DNA from: Tamlana sp. I1
GTDB taxonomy: Bacteria; Bacteroidota; Bacteroidia; Flavobacteriales; Flavobacteriaceae
Assembly (NCBI RefSeq): GCF_015355625.1
Contig: NZ_JACLAF010000007.1
Location: 124,001 to 188,000, forward strand
DNA length: 64,000 bases
Direction: 5' to 3'
Shown here: piece after piece, positions 32,876 through 40,787 of the stretch
Numbering within the stretch: position 1 is the first letter of the stretch
Layout: each line of letters begins with the position of its first letter
Notes under the pieces: generated by a model
Database searches by the model: none
The model's input: only the letters and a program-made list of their open reading frames with translations
What the model was told of the DNA's origin: nothing
Position numbers and translations under genes: made by a program

Positions 32876-33062
32876 ACATTTGTCAATTCGAGTGATGCGC
32901 CATAAGTGTGTGGTGTCGAGAATCTTTTTGTTTAATGAGTAAATCAGAATAAACTAAAATTTAAGAATAATATTACCAAACCTTAATTATAGTGTTTGTT
33001 TTTAGGGTTTTTGTTAGGTTGGAAAGTGTTCAATGCTGTTATGGTGTTGGGCACTTTTTTTT
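32876..33062. repeat. Dispersed repeat fragment plus terminator
   Basis: The 319-bp gap after the receptor contains a repeat-like stretch (32876-32932, with GTCAATTCGAGTGATG and GGTGTCGAGAATC). A terminator hairpin follows at 33023-33062: AAAGTGTTCAA pairs with TTGGGCACTTT using G.U pairs, then a run of T. I see no gene in the rest of the gap. Confidence 0.6.
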
Positions 33063-33174
33063 AATAAGATTTAAAAAATTATAGTGAAATTATGCTGTTT
33101 TATCATTTATTGATAATCAAGTCTTGATTCTTACAGTGAAGTGGTTTGTAATCTTTCGAAGCGAAAAATCGTTT

Positions 33175-33540
33175 CTACTTAATTTTAATCACTCCGCTTT
33201 TATACAAATCCAAAGCTTGATGAATGATAGTATCAATAGTTTTAATGGGTAAATCTTGATTTGGATGTATTCTTAAGATCTTCATACGCGATCTATTTCC
33301 TGTTTCCAATGCTGGATGTTCAATTCGGTTGCCTTCAACAATTAAATAATAAGGTTCAAGGGTTTTTTTGTCCACCCAGATATAGCAAAACATTTTTCCT
33401 TTATAGCAAAAACAGGGCATGCCGTATTTTGTGGTTTCTGTTATGTGTGTGTCGTAATTCAGTAAAACAGCACGCATAGCAAGTAAACAACTCTTTAGAG
33501 GTTCGTCCTGTTTTAAATAGAAGTTCTCATTGCTACTCAT
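33175..33540 (-). CDS. DUF1801 domain protein
   Basis: The protein has 121 residues without a signal peptide. Its pattern fits DUF1801 (YdhG-like): T-K-Y-G-M-P-C-F-C-Y-K-G-K-M-F-C-Y-I-W, then the C-terminal helix A-L-D-L-Y-K-S-G-V-I-K. Several Cys are close together (C-F-C), so metal or redox sensitivity is possible but unproven. It lies 21 bp after the anti-sigma gene on the same strand and could be the last gene of the sigma operon. Function is unknown. Confidence 0.75.
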   Translation of the reverse strand: MSSNENFYLKQDEPLKSCLLAMRAVLLNYDTHITETTKYGMPCFCYKGKMFCYIWVDKKTLEPYYLIVEGNRIEHPALETGNRSRMKILRIHPNQDLPIKTIDTIIHQALDLYKSGVIKIK

Positions 33541-33561
33541 AAATGGAAATCACAAAAGATA

Positions 33562-34365
33562 TTAAGTGGCATTAACAACACCCAGGGTATAAAGTTGTTC
33601 CATGGTTGGCGTTTTGCTTCCGCCAGCAGGTTCTAAAGTAATACCAAACGCTTCACTTTCATGACTGTTTTGTATTTCAAAAATCTTATTGCTGTCTGTT
33701 TTAAAGCTATCAATAGTACCTAAACTTGTTGGGGTTAGCGGACTTAGTTTTAACGACCAAACCTGATAAACTTTGCCTTCAGGAGGTTCGGGTAAGCCTT
33801 GAGCATCTAAAAATATGCGCTTTGCGTTTTTATCCCAATACACTTTAGCATACGTGTTTGAAAAATTCCCTTGTCCGTTTAGTGGAATTCTGGCAATATT
33901 ATCATCACGTAAAACAGAGATTAATGTATGGGCTTCTTCTAAATTACTTTTAGAATTTTCAATTTGAGTTTCTAATAATAATTGCTGTGTTTCAGCGGTT
34001 TGAATACTAGATTTTAATTGATTGTTTTGGTTGATAAGCCATAGTAAACCAACACCCAACACAAACGCTGCTGCCCACCCAGAATAGCTAATCCAGTTGT
34101 TTTTTGGTTTGTTAATAGGAATAACTTGGGTATCAGAATCATCAAAGCCTAGTTTTTGTTTTATATTTTGATAAACCGCGTTATCACTTCCTTGCGAAGT
34201 CGCTGCCGTAAGTTTAACAATAGCGGCTTCAATATCTAAAACTTCTTGAAGAATTTCAGGATGTTTTTGCATAAGCGCATAAACCTCTTCATTTTCTTTT
34301 TCAGAAAGTGTTCCAGCTACATATAGCTCTAAAATTCCAGATTCTATGTAGGCATTAATATCCAT
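33562..34365 (-). CDS. Anti-sigma factor, RskA-like
   Basis: From the ATG at 34365 the protein has 267 residues (a TTG 6 bp upstream overlaps the sigma stop). A short N-terminal helical domain, D-I-N-A-Y-I-E-S-G-I-L-E-L-Y-V-A-G, is typical of anti-sigma-K proteins without a zinc site. One transmembrane segment (about 92-108) is followed by a coiled stretch (110-145) and a periplasmic RskA C-terminal domain (G-K-V-Y-Q-V-W-S-L, F-G-I-T-L-E-P-A-G-G-S). It should bind and inhibit the sigma factor encoded 2 bp upstream until a periplasmic signal triggers its loss. Confidence 0.87.
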   Translation of the reverse strand: MDINAYIESGILELYVAGTLSEKENEEVYALMQKHPEILQEVLDIEAAIVKLTAATSQGSDNAVYQNIKQKLGFDDSDTQVIPINKPKNNWISYSGWAAAFVLGVGLLWLINQNNQLKSSIQTAETQQLLLETQIENSKSNLEEAHTLISVLRDDNIARIPLNGQGNFSNTYAKVYWDKNAKRIFLDAQGLPEPPEGKVYQVWSLKLSPLTPTSLGTIDSFKTDSNKIFEIQNSHESEAFGITLEPAGGSKTPTMEQLYTLGVVNAT

Positions 34366-34367
34366 AA

Positions 34368-34898
34368 TCAATTTAAAACCATGTTTCTAAGTTCCTTAAT
34401 ACAATTTCTATTTCGTGTCTTTATAGTGCCAATAGGCATATCAAGGGTTTCAGACGCTTCATTTTGGGTATAGCCTTTAAAATAGAGAAGTTCTATAACT
34501 TCAATACACTTTTTAGCTAGTTTACCCACATATTGAGATATACCAATGGCGTCCGTTGAATCATTTAAATTTTCACTGGTTTCAAGTATATCTACGAAAA
34601 AATTAGAATCTAGGTTTTGTTTGGAATTCTTAAAGTTTTTGGAGCGTGTTTTATCGATGGCGGCATTTCTTGAAATGTTTAAAATCCATGTGAAAAACCG
34701 CCCTTTTTGATTAGAATAGGTATCCGATTTATGCCAGGCTTTTATAAAAACATCCTGCATCACTTCTTCAGCAATATCATGATCCCTTACTATATTGTAG
34801 ATAACACCTAGCATGCTGTCTTTATACATATTATATAAAGCCTCAAAAGCTTTCTCATCTTTTTTCTTAAAATTTTCAACAAGAATGTCTAGGTGCAT
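34368..34898 (-). CDS. ECF sigma factor (SigK-type partner)
   Basis: The protein has 176 residues with sigma region 2 (I-A-E-E-V-M-Q-D-V-F-I-K-A-W, G-R-F-F-T-W-I-L-N-I-S-R-N) and region 4 (L-L-Y-F-K-G-Y-T-Q-N-E-A-S-E-T-L-D-M-P-I-G-T-I-K-T-R). It is transcribed with the RskA-like anti-sigma factor and directly follows yceI. Systems of this type often respond to oxidative or photo-oxidative stress; YceI is a frequent member of such regulons. Target promoters were not identified. Confidence 0.92.
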   Translation of the reverse strand: MHLDILVENFKKKDEKAFEALYNMYKDSMLGVIYNIVRDHDIAEEVMQDVFIKAWHKSDTYSNQKGRFFTWILNISRNAAIDKTRSKNFKNSKQNLDSNFFVDILETSENLNDSTDAIGISQYVGKLAKKCIEVIELLYFKGYTQNEASETLDMPIGTIKTRNRNCIKELRNMVLN

Positions 34899-34944
34899 AT
34901 TGAGGTTTAATTTTTGTAAAGGTTAAAATAATTAGGCTGTAAAA

Positions 34945-35574
34945 CTAGTTTTCGCGAAGAAAAGCGTTTACTTCAATAGCAACATCTTCCCAAGTTTTAC
35001 TTACCCCATCGGCACCTTTATGTAAATCGAAACACACTTTGTTTAACGATGCTAAGGCATCTAAAGCTTTCCATTCTGCTAAATTCATGGTCCCCGTTAA
35101 AGTTACACGTCTTTCGTCTGTAATTTTAACATCCATTGGTAAATTATTGGTTTCGCCATTCATTGTAACAGAAGCCACTACCGAACCATTTACGTATTTT
35201 ATAGTTCCCGTAATTAAATCGGTGTCTAACATGGCGCCAAAAAACGAAGTTTTAATTTTAGCATCACGCGTGTTTGTGGCGTCGTTAGTAAATAAACTGC
35301 TAACAGGAATTGAAAATTTTAAATTGTTTAAAGCCTCCTCTGGAGTCGCTCCCGATTTTTCGTCAAAATTAACAGTAGTGAATTCTCCACCAACGCCAAC
35401 TTTGTCTGTAGTTTTATAAGCTGTAAATTTTACAGAAGTTCCTTCTGGTTTTATTACAAATTGTTTAGCAGCAGAAACTTCGGTTGCAGCTTCAGTTTTA
35501 GTTTCTTTTTTCTCTTGTTTACAAGACGTTAGACTTATAGCCATGGCTATAAATAACAAACTTATTTTTTTCAT
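34945..35574 (-). CDS. YceI-family lipoprotein
   Basis: The protein has 209 residues with a lipoprotein signal ending S-L-T-S-C-K (Cys18). A YceI beta-barrel follows (about 40-205), starting F-V-I-K-P-E-G-T-S-V-K-F-T-A-Y-K and including G-E-F-T-T-V-N-F-D. YceI proteins bind isoprenoid quinone-like lipids inside the barrel in known structures. It lies 46 bp upstream of the sigma/anti-sigma pair on the same strand. The divergent hemN promoter with its FNR-like site lies on the other side. Confidence 0.87.
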   Translation of the reverse strand: MKKISLLFIAMAISLTSCKQEKKETKTEAATEVSAAKQFVIKPEGTSVKFTAYKTTDKVGVGGEFTTVNFDEKSGATPEEALNNLKFSIPVSSLFTNDATNTRDAKIKTSFFGAMLDTDLITGTIKYVNGSVVASVTMNGETNNLPMDVKITDERRVTLTGTMNLAEWKALDALASLNKVCFDLHKGADGVSKTWEDVAIEVNAFLREN

Positions 35575-35634
35575 TTTATAGGATTTTATTTATCCGAAAG
35601 TTAAGGAATAATAAACGATTGGCAAATAACAAGC

Positions 35635-35678
35635 ATGACAAATGTCATGTTTTCAAAGCTGATTTTAATCTAATTTTG
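35635..35678 (+). promoter_or_regulatory. FNR-like operator and -7 box of hemN
   Basis: The perfect palindrome ATGACA-AA-TGTCAT (35635-35648) is centred 29.5 bp before the first base of TAATTTTG (35671-35678), an exact TAnnTTTG box. The predicted transcription start near 35685 puts the palindrome at about -43, a class II activator position. The ATG is at 35696. Confidence 0.72.
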
Positions 35679-35695
35679 AATATCAATTATATAAC

Positions 35696-37060
35696 ATGTC
35701 TAACGTTTTAGTTAATAAATATAATATCGCTGGCCCGAGATACACAAGTTATCCTACGGTGCCTTATTGGGATAGTGCTACTTTTTCTTTGGAAAAATGG
35801 AAGCAATCTTTAAAAAAATCGTTTGAAGAAAGCAATGCAACTGAAGGTATTAGCTTGTATATTCATTTGCCTTTTTGCGAAAGTTTATGCACCTTTTGTG
35901 GCTGTAATAAGCGTATTACTAAGCAACACAGTGTAGAATCGCCATATATTAAAGCGGTTTTAAAAGAGTGGCAATTGTATTTGAATTTGTTTGATGAAAA
36001 GCCTGTAATTAAAGAATTACATCTTGGTGGTGGTACCCCCACTTTTTTTAGTCCAGAGCATTTAACTCAATTAATTCAAGGGATTTTTGAAGGTGCCACA
36101 TGTGCCGAAAATCATGAGTTTAGTTTTGAAGGGCACCCCAATAATACCACAAAAGAACATTTACAAGCTTTGTATGATGTAGGTTTCAGACGCGTAAGTT
36201 ACGGGGTTCAAGACTACAATGAAACGGTTCAAAAAGCCATTCATCGTATTCAACCTTTTGAAAACGTAAAACGTGCTACCGAGTTGGCTAGAGAAATTGG
36301 TTATACATCGGTTGGTCATGATATTATTTTTGGTTTGCCTTTTCAAACTTTCGAACATGTACAGGAAACCATTTTAAAAACCAAAGAGTTACTGCCCGAT
36401 AGATTGGCGTTTTATAGCTATGCGCATGTGCCTTGGATTAAAGGCAACGGGCAACGTGGTTTTAAAGAATCCGATTTGCCTTCGCCAGCTTTAAAAAGAA
36501 AACAGTACGAATTAGGCAAACAATTATTAGCCGAAGTGGGTTACGAAGAAATTGGGATGGATCACTTTGCGTTGAAGTCAGATTCACTATATAAATCTAT
36601 GGTTTCGGGTGATTTGCATCGTAATTTTATGGGCTATACCGCATCGAAAACTCAGGCTATGATTGGTTTGGGCGTGTCTTCAATTAGCGATAGTTGGTAT
36701 GGTTTTGCTCAAAATGTAAAGGATATTGAAAGCTATTATAAGCTTTTAGCTGAAGATGTTATTCCTGTTTATCGCGGCCATATTTTAAATGATGAAGATT
36801 TAATCATTCGTAAGCACATCCTTAATTTAATGTGCCGATTTAAAACCACTTGGACTTCCGATACCCTTTATTTTGATGAACTGCCCGATGCACTCATCAA
36901 ATTAAAAGAAATGGAACGCGATGGATTGCTTTTAATTAATAAGAATAGCATTGAAGTTACAGCGAAAGGACAACCTTTTGTTAGAAATATTTGTATGGCG
37001 TTTGATGTGTTGTTGCAACGGAAACAACCCGATACGCAATTGTTTTCCATGACGATTTAA
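35696..37060 (+). CDS. hemN: Oxygen-independent coproporphyrinogen III oxidase
   Basis: This radical-SAM enzyme decarboxylates coproporphyrinogen III without oxygen for haem synthesis. The protein has 454 residues, the length of true HemN rather than the shorter HemW. The cluster motif C-E-S-L-C-T-F-C-G-C (C61, C65, C68, then C70) includes the extra Cys of HemN. HLGGGTPTFFSPEHL and S-Y-G-V-Q-D are present, and the N-terminus Y-N-I-A-G-P-R-Y-T-S-Y-P-T-V is characteristic of HemN. The promoter carries an FNR-like site in the same geometry as the cbb3 oxidase genes, as expected for low-oxygen induction. Confidence 0.95.
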   Translation: MSNVLVNKYNIAGPRYTSYPTVPYWDSATFSLEKWKQSLKKSFEESNATEGISLYIHLPFCESLCTFCGCNKRITKQHSVESPYIKAVLKEWQLYLNLFDEKPVIKELHLGGGTPTFFSPEHLTQLIQGIFEGATCAENHEFSFEGHPNNTTKEHLQALYDVGFRRVSYGVQDYNETVQKAIHRIQPFENVKRATELAREIGYTSVGHDIIFGLPFQTFEHVQETILKTKELLPDRLAFYSYAHVPWIKGNGQRGFKESDLPSPALKRKQYELGKQLLAEVGYEEIGMDHFALKSDSLYKSMVSGDLHRNFMGYTASKTQAMIGLGVSSISDSWYGFAQNVKDIESYYKLLAEDVIPVYRGHILNDEDLIIRKHILNLMCRFKTTWTSDTLYFDELPDALIKLKEMERDGLLLINKNSIEVTAKGQPFVRNICMAFDVLLQRKQPDTQLFSMTI

Positions 37061-37130
37061 TGGGGCATAATGCCTTGTTGCTACTCAGATTGATTAAGAT
37101 AGACGAAACACGAATTTAACTAAAGTGATT

Positions 37131-37964
37131 ATGAAAAAAATAATTGTACCTGTAGATTTTTCTGAACATTCAGAATACGCTTTAGAAACTGCCGCAAAAT
37201 TGGCTGAAAAATACGATGCAGAATTATTAGTACTGCACATGTTAGAAATGTCTGATATCGTGTTAACCGCTGAAGGAGGTTTGCAAAACCAGAAATTATT
37301 GTTTTTTCTTCAACTCGCTGAACAGCGGTTTGAGAAATTTTTAGATAAGAGTTACTTAAAAGCATTAAAAGTAACACCAATTATTAAACATTTTAAAGTG
37401 TTTAGTGAGGTTAACGATGTGGCTTTAGAAAATGAAGCAGACCTTATAGTTATGGGGACTCATGGCGTAAATGGTTTTAAAGAAATTTTTCTAGGCTCGA
37501 ATACAGAGCGTGTTATTCGTTATGCCGATGTGCCTGTTTTGGTAGTTAAAAATAAAGTGCTAGACGTTAATTTCGATGTGGTTTCTTTTGCCTGCGATTT
37601 TAATGAAGCCAGCATTCCAAGCTTTAAAAAAGCAATAGATATGTTTGAAGGTATGGGGGCTAAAGCATATACAGTCCATGTGAATTTACCTCATGATAAA
37701 TTTAAAAGCTCTCAAGAAATTGAAAAAAAGGTGGTTAAGTTTTTTACTAAGGCTTATCTGAATTTAGATAGAATGAAAGATGTGCACTACGTATCCGATT
37801 ATAGTATTGAAGGAGGCGTTTTAAATTTTTCGAATAAAATTGGCGCCGATTTAATAGCGGTGCTAACCCATGGAAAAAAAGGGTTGGCTCACTTTTTTGA
37901 AGGCAGCGTTGGCGAAGATGTTGCTAATCATGCCACATTACCTGTAATAACTTTTAAAATATAA
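37131..37964 (+). CDS. Tandem universal stress protein
   Basis: The protein has 277 residues from the ATG at 37131 (a GTG 6 bp upstream is possible). Two UspA domains are present. The first (1-140) has K-K-I-I-V-P-V-D-F-S-E-H-S and the nucleotide-binding signature M-G-T-H-G-V-N-G-F-K-E-I-F-L-G-S-N-T-E-R-V. The second (about 150-277) is weaker, with L-T-H-G-K-K-G-L-A-H-F-F-E-G-S-V-G-E-D-V. It probably binds ATP. USPs are often induced with low-oxygen genes. It lies 70 bp after hemN but has no FNR-like palindrome, so co-transcription with hemN is possible. Confidence 0.87.
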   Translation: MKKIIVPVDFSEHSEYALETAAKLAEKYDAELLVLHMLEMSDIVLTAEGGLQNQKLLFFLQLAEQRFEKFLDKSYLKALKVTPIIKHFKVFSEVNDVALENEADLIVMGTHGVNGFKEIFLGSNTERVIRYADVPVLVVKNKVLDVNFDVVSFACDFNEASIPSFKKAIDMFEGMGAKAYTVHVNLPHDKFKSSQEIEKKVVKFFTKAYLNLDRMKDVHYVSDYSIEGGVLNFSNKIGADLIAVLTHGKKGLAHFFEGSVGEDVANHATLPVITFKI

Positions 37965-38002
37965 GTTTTTTAATAGCAACAATTACTTATTACTCAGAGA
38001 AG

Positions 38003-38032
38003 GCAGTTAAATTATTTTAGCTGCTTTTTTTT
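38003..38032. terminator. Terminator between usp and the exporter operon
   Basis: The stem GCAG-t-TAAA / TTTA-g-CTGC with a 4-base loop is followed by eight T residues on the plus strand. It lies between convergent genes and may serve both. Confidence 0.7.
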
Positions 38033-39425
38033 ATAAAATTGATACAGAAAGCACATTAAATAAATTTGCTTTGGTGTTAAAAAAGTCGTTTTCAAGAGAA
38101 ATAGCCTTAAGTTTTGCATCTATAAGCTTCGATTCTCTAGAGTTTACAAGAAACAAAGAACTTTCGCCTAAAAAGAATTTACGTTCTTCAGCTTTTAGCA
38201 TTTTGTTGTAGTCTTCAACAATCACTTCGGTATAATCGTTTTGCAAAACAAAAGATTGCAGCTCCTGGTTAATCGCGTTAATTTTATTTTTTAGAGCGAT
38301 ACGCGTAGATTGAATTTCGTACTGGGTATCTTGTATTTTTAGTTTGGCTAATTTTAAATCGCTGCGTTCTTTCCTTAAAAACAAAGGGAAACTTACGTTT
38401 ACACCACTTTTGTAATTTGCTGTATTAAAGGAATTCATCGCCTCTGGTGTTTCCGATAAAAAGTTGTACTGCAAATCAATTTGAGGCAAAAGATTGTTTA
38501 GTTTCAATCGTTTTTCAATATTCAAACTTTGAAATTTATAATCTAAAGATTGTAATTTAGGGTGTTCTTCTAAGTTTAAACTTTCAATATCTAAAAGTGA
38601 GGTATTCAGAGTTTGATCTATGGTGTTGAAAGTATTTATGTCTGGAATAATATCATCATTAATTTCAATAGGCGTATTATCATTCAACCATAAAAAATTG
38701 GATAACTCTAATGAAGATTTTATAAATTTTATTCGAGATTTTTCAAGATTTAACTTTCTGTTATTCAGTGTAATTCTGGCTTCAAGAGTGTCTATGGCGG
38801 GTTTGTCGCCCACTTCATAACTTTTCTTAATGCCATCAAAACGAATTTGGGCATTATTTAAAAAATCTTCATAAACCCGTTTTTCATTGTAGGTTTTTAA
38901 CCAGTTAAAATAGGTTACTGTCGCTTTATATAAAATGTTATTAACCAGTAGTTGTCTGTCTGCTTTAGCTTGATTTACAAACATTTTGGCTTGTTTCAAC
39001 ATGGCCATACGTTCGTTAGTTAAAAGCCCTTTAGCTACCGAAACAGAAACACCAACGCTGTATAAACCATCTGTAGGTACATAAGATTCAGGATTTAAAT
39101 ACGCCCCTGAATTTTCTTCAAAATTCCCTTTTAGTTCCACACCATACCAAGTTGGTATTTTAAAAGCTGCATTAAGTTTATCATAATATTCGGTGTTTTT
39201 GAATTTTTTCCGATTATAATCAACTTCCAATTTCGGGTCAAAAGCTCCTCGAGCTTTCATTAACTTAATTTCACTTTCGTTAATAATAAGGTTGGCCTGT
39301 TTCACTATAGGATGAAAAGATTTAACATAGCCTAAGTATTCGGGCAGGCTTATTATTTTAGTGCTATCCTGAGCCTGAACTAAGGTTGCAGCGCATAATA
39401 AGATATGAAATATAAAGCGTTTCAT
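38031..39425 (-). CDS. TolC-type outer-membrane efflux protein
   Basis: The protein has 464 residues. A signal peptide (1-18, ending V-Q-A-Q-D) is followed by two OEP repeats of long amphipathic helices and beta segments typical of TolC channels, for example Y-E-V-G-D-K-P-A-I-D-T-L-E-A-R-I-T-L-N-N-R and the second-repeat F-L-G-E-S-S-L-F-L-V-N-S-R-E. It forms the outer-membrane duct of the tripartite exporter with the membrane fusion protein (3 bp upstream) and ABC protein. It is the last gene of the TetR-led operon. Confidence 0.9.
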   Translation of the reverse strand: MKRFIFHILLCAATLVQAQDSTKIISLPEYLGYVKSFHPIVKQANLIINESEIKLMKARGAFDPKLEVDYNRKKFKNTEYYDKLNAAFKIPTWYGVELKGNFEENSGAYLNPESYVPTDGLYSVGVSVSVAKGLLTNERMAMLKQAKMFVNQAKADRQLLVNNILYKATVTYFNWLKTYNEKRVYEDFLNNAQIRFDGIKKSYEVGDKPAIDTLEARITLNNRKLNLEKSRIKFIKSSLELSNFLWLNDNTPIEINDDIIPDINTFNTIDQTLNTSLLDIESLNLEEHPKLQSLDYKFQSLNIEKRLKLNNLLPQIDLQYNFLSETPEAMNSFNTANYKSGVNVSFPLFLRKERSDLKLAKLKIQDTQYEIQSTRIALKNKINAINQELQSFVLQNDYTEVIVEDYNKMLKAEERKFFLGESSLFLVNSRESKLIDAKLKAISLENDFFNTKANLFNVLSVSIL

Positions 39426-39428
39426 TTT

Positions 39429-40784
39429 TTATTTTGTTTTGTTAGAACCTTTTTTGTTTTCGGTTGGCTGATAATAATTTGGTGGGAAACTGTTAATTTG
39501 TCGCCACAATTCAAACCAAATTGGCACATCGTCAAGTAAGGCAATGGTTCGTGCTCCAGAGCCAATTCTAATAGCTTCGGGCCATTTAGAATCTTCTTTG
39601 TCTGGGGCTAATAAAACACGGTATTTGCCATTGTCGCTTATAAATTTTTCAATAGCGACTACTTTGGCGCCGTAGGTTCCGTAAGATGCATTTGGCCATC
39701 CGCTAAAAACAATGGCTGGCCATCCGTCAAATTGTACACGAACTTTTTCGCCTACGTGAAGCAAGGGTAAATCTATAGGCTTTACGAAAGTTTCTACAGC
39801 TAAATCGTATTTAGAAGGCATGATACCTACCAATTCTTGACCTTCTTTAAACGTAATTCCAAGTCCGCCAGCTAAAGCTCTATTTATATAGCCATCTTGT
39901 GGAGCCGTTACATAAAGCAAACTATTTCGAGCTTTGTAGTTGGAATAGGTGTTTTCTAGTTTTGTAACTTGTGCTTTGGCATCATATCCGCTGGATTGTG
40001 CCGTATACATATCACTTTGTGCTTTTGATATTTTATCGGCATAAGACGCACTAATTCTAGAAAGTTCAAGTTGAGCGTTTAAAACTTCATTTTGGCTTGC
40101 TATATATTTGTTTTCTTGCGATATTAATTTGGCCTGAGTTTCTTGTAGTTTTAATCGCTTTTCCTCGACATCTTTTACGGCTTTTAATCCTTCTTCTTGC
40201 AGTGTTTCAATACGGTTAAATTGGCGTTCGGCAATGGTTAAATTCGTTTTTGCAGCCTCCAAATCAATACTGTCGCTTTTTACTTTTAACCGGGCTTGTA
40301 TTAACTTGTTTTCGGTTTGCTTAAATTTTAATTTTTGCTCGCTAAGTAAGGCGTTTATTTGTCTGTTTAAAGCGTTTACTTTGCCTTGATAAGCATTTAC
40401 AGAAGATGCTTTGGCCTCAATTTGTTGGTTTGTTCGTTCAACTAATTGGTCATCAAAGTATTCACTTTTTATTTCAGATATTCTTAAAATGGTATCGCCT
40501 TTTTTAACATAATCGCCCTCTTGTACAAACCATTCTTCAATTCGTCCAGGAATTTGAGACATAATATGTTGTGGGCGTTGGTCTGGTTTTAAGGTGGTTA
40601 CAGTACCGTTTCCGGATATGTTTTGGGTCCAAGGTAAGAACAGTACAATAATACCAATTATAGCTATGGCTATTAAAAACTTATTGAATTGTTTGTAATA
40701 ACGCTTGTTGAAAATATCTTTACTAGACTTAAATTGGGTTAAATCTATCTTTTTATTTAATTGATTGTTAGATATATTTAGCAT
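39429..40784 (-). CDS. HlyD-type membrane fusion protein
   Basis: The protein has 451 residues. A cytoplasmic N-terminus and one transmembrane segment (about 36-54, FLIAIAIIGIIVLFLPW) are followed by a biotinyl/lipoyl-like domain (G-R-I-E-E-W-F-V-Q-E-G-D-Y-V-K-K-G-D), a long coiled-coil hairpin (about 110-280) and the return lipoyl half Y-V-T-A-P-Q-D-G-Y-I. A beta-barrel with E-K-V-R-V-Q-F-D-G-W-P-A-I completes it. It bridges the inner-membrane ABC protein and the TolC-type channel. The start is 3 bp downstream of the ABC gene. Confidence 0.9.
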   Translation of the reverse strand: MLNISNNQLNKKIDLTQFKSSKDIFNKRYYKQFNKFLIAIAIIGIIVLFLPWTQNISGNGTVTTLKPDQRPQHIMSQIPGRIEEWFVQEGDYVKKGDTILRISEIKSEYFDDQLVERTNQQIEAKASSVNAYQGKVNALNRQINALLSEQKLKFKQTENKLIQARLKVKSDSIDLEAAKTNLTIAERQFNRIETLQEEGLKAVKDVEEKRLKLQETQAKLISQENKYIASQNEVLNAQLELSRISASYADKISKAQSDMYTAQSSGYDAKAQVTKLENTYSNYKARNSLLYVTAPQDGYINRALAGGLGITFKEGQELVGIMPSKYDLAVETFVKPIDLPLLHVGEKVRVQFDGWPAIVFSGWPNASYGTYGAKVVAIEKFISDNGKYRVLLAPDKEDSKWPEAIRIGSGARTIALLDDVPIWFELWRQINSFPPNYYQPTENKKGSNKTK

Positions 40785-40787
40785 AAA

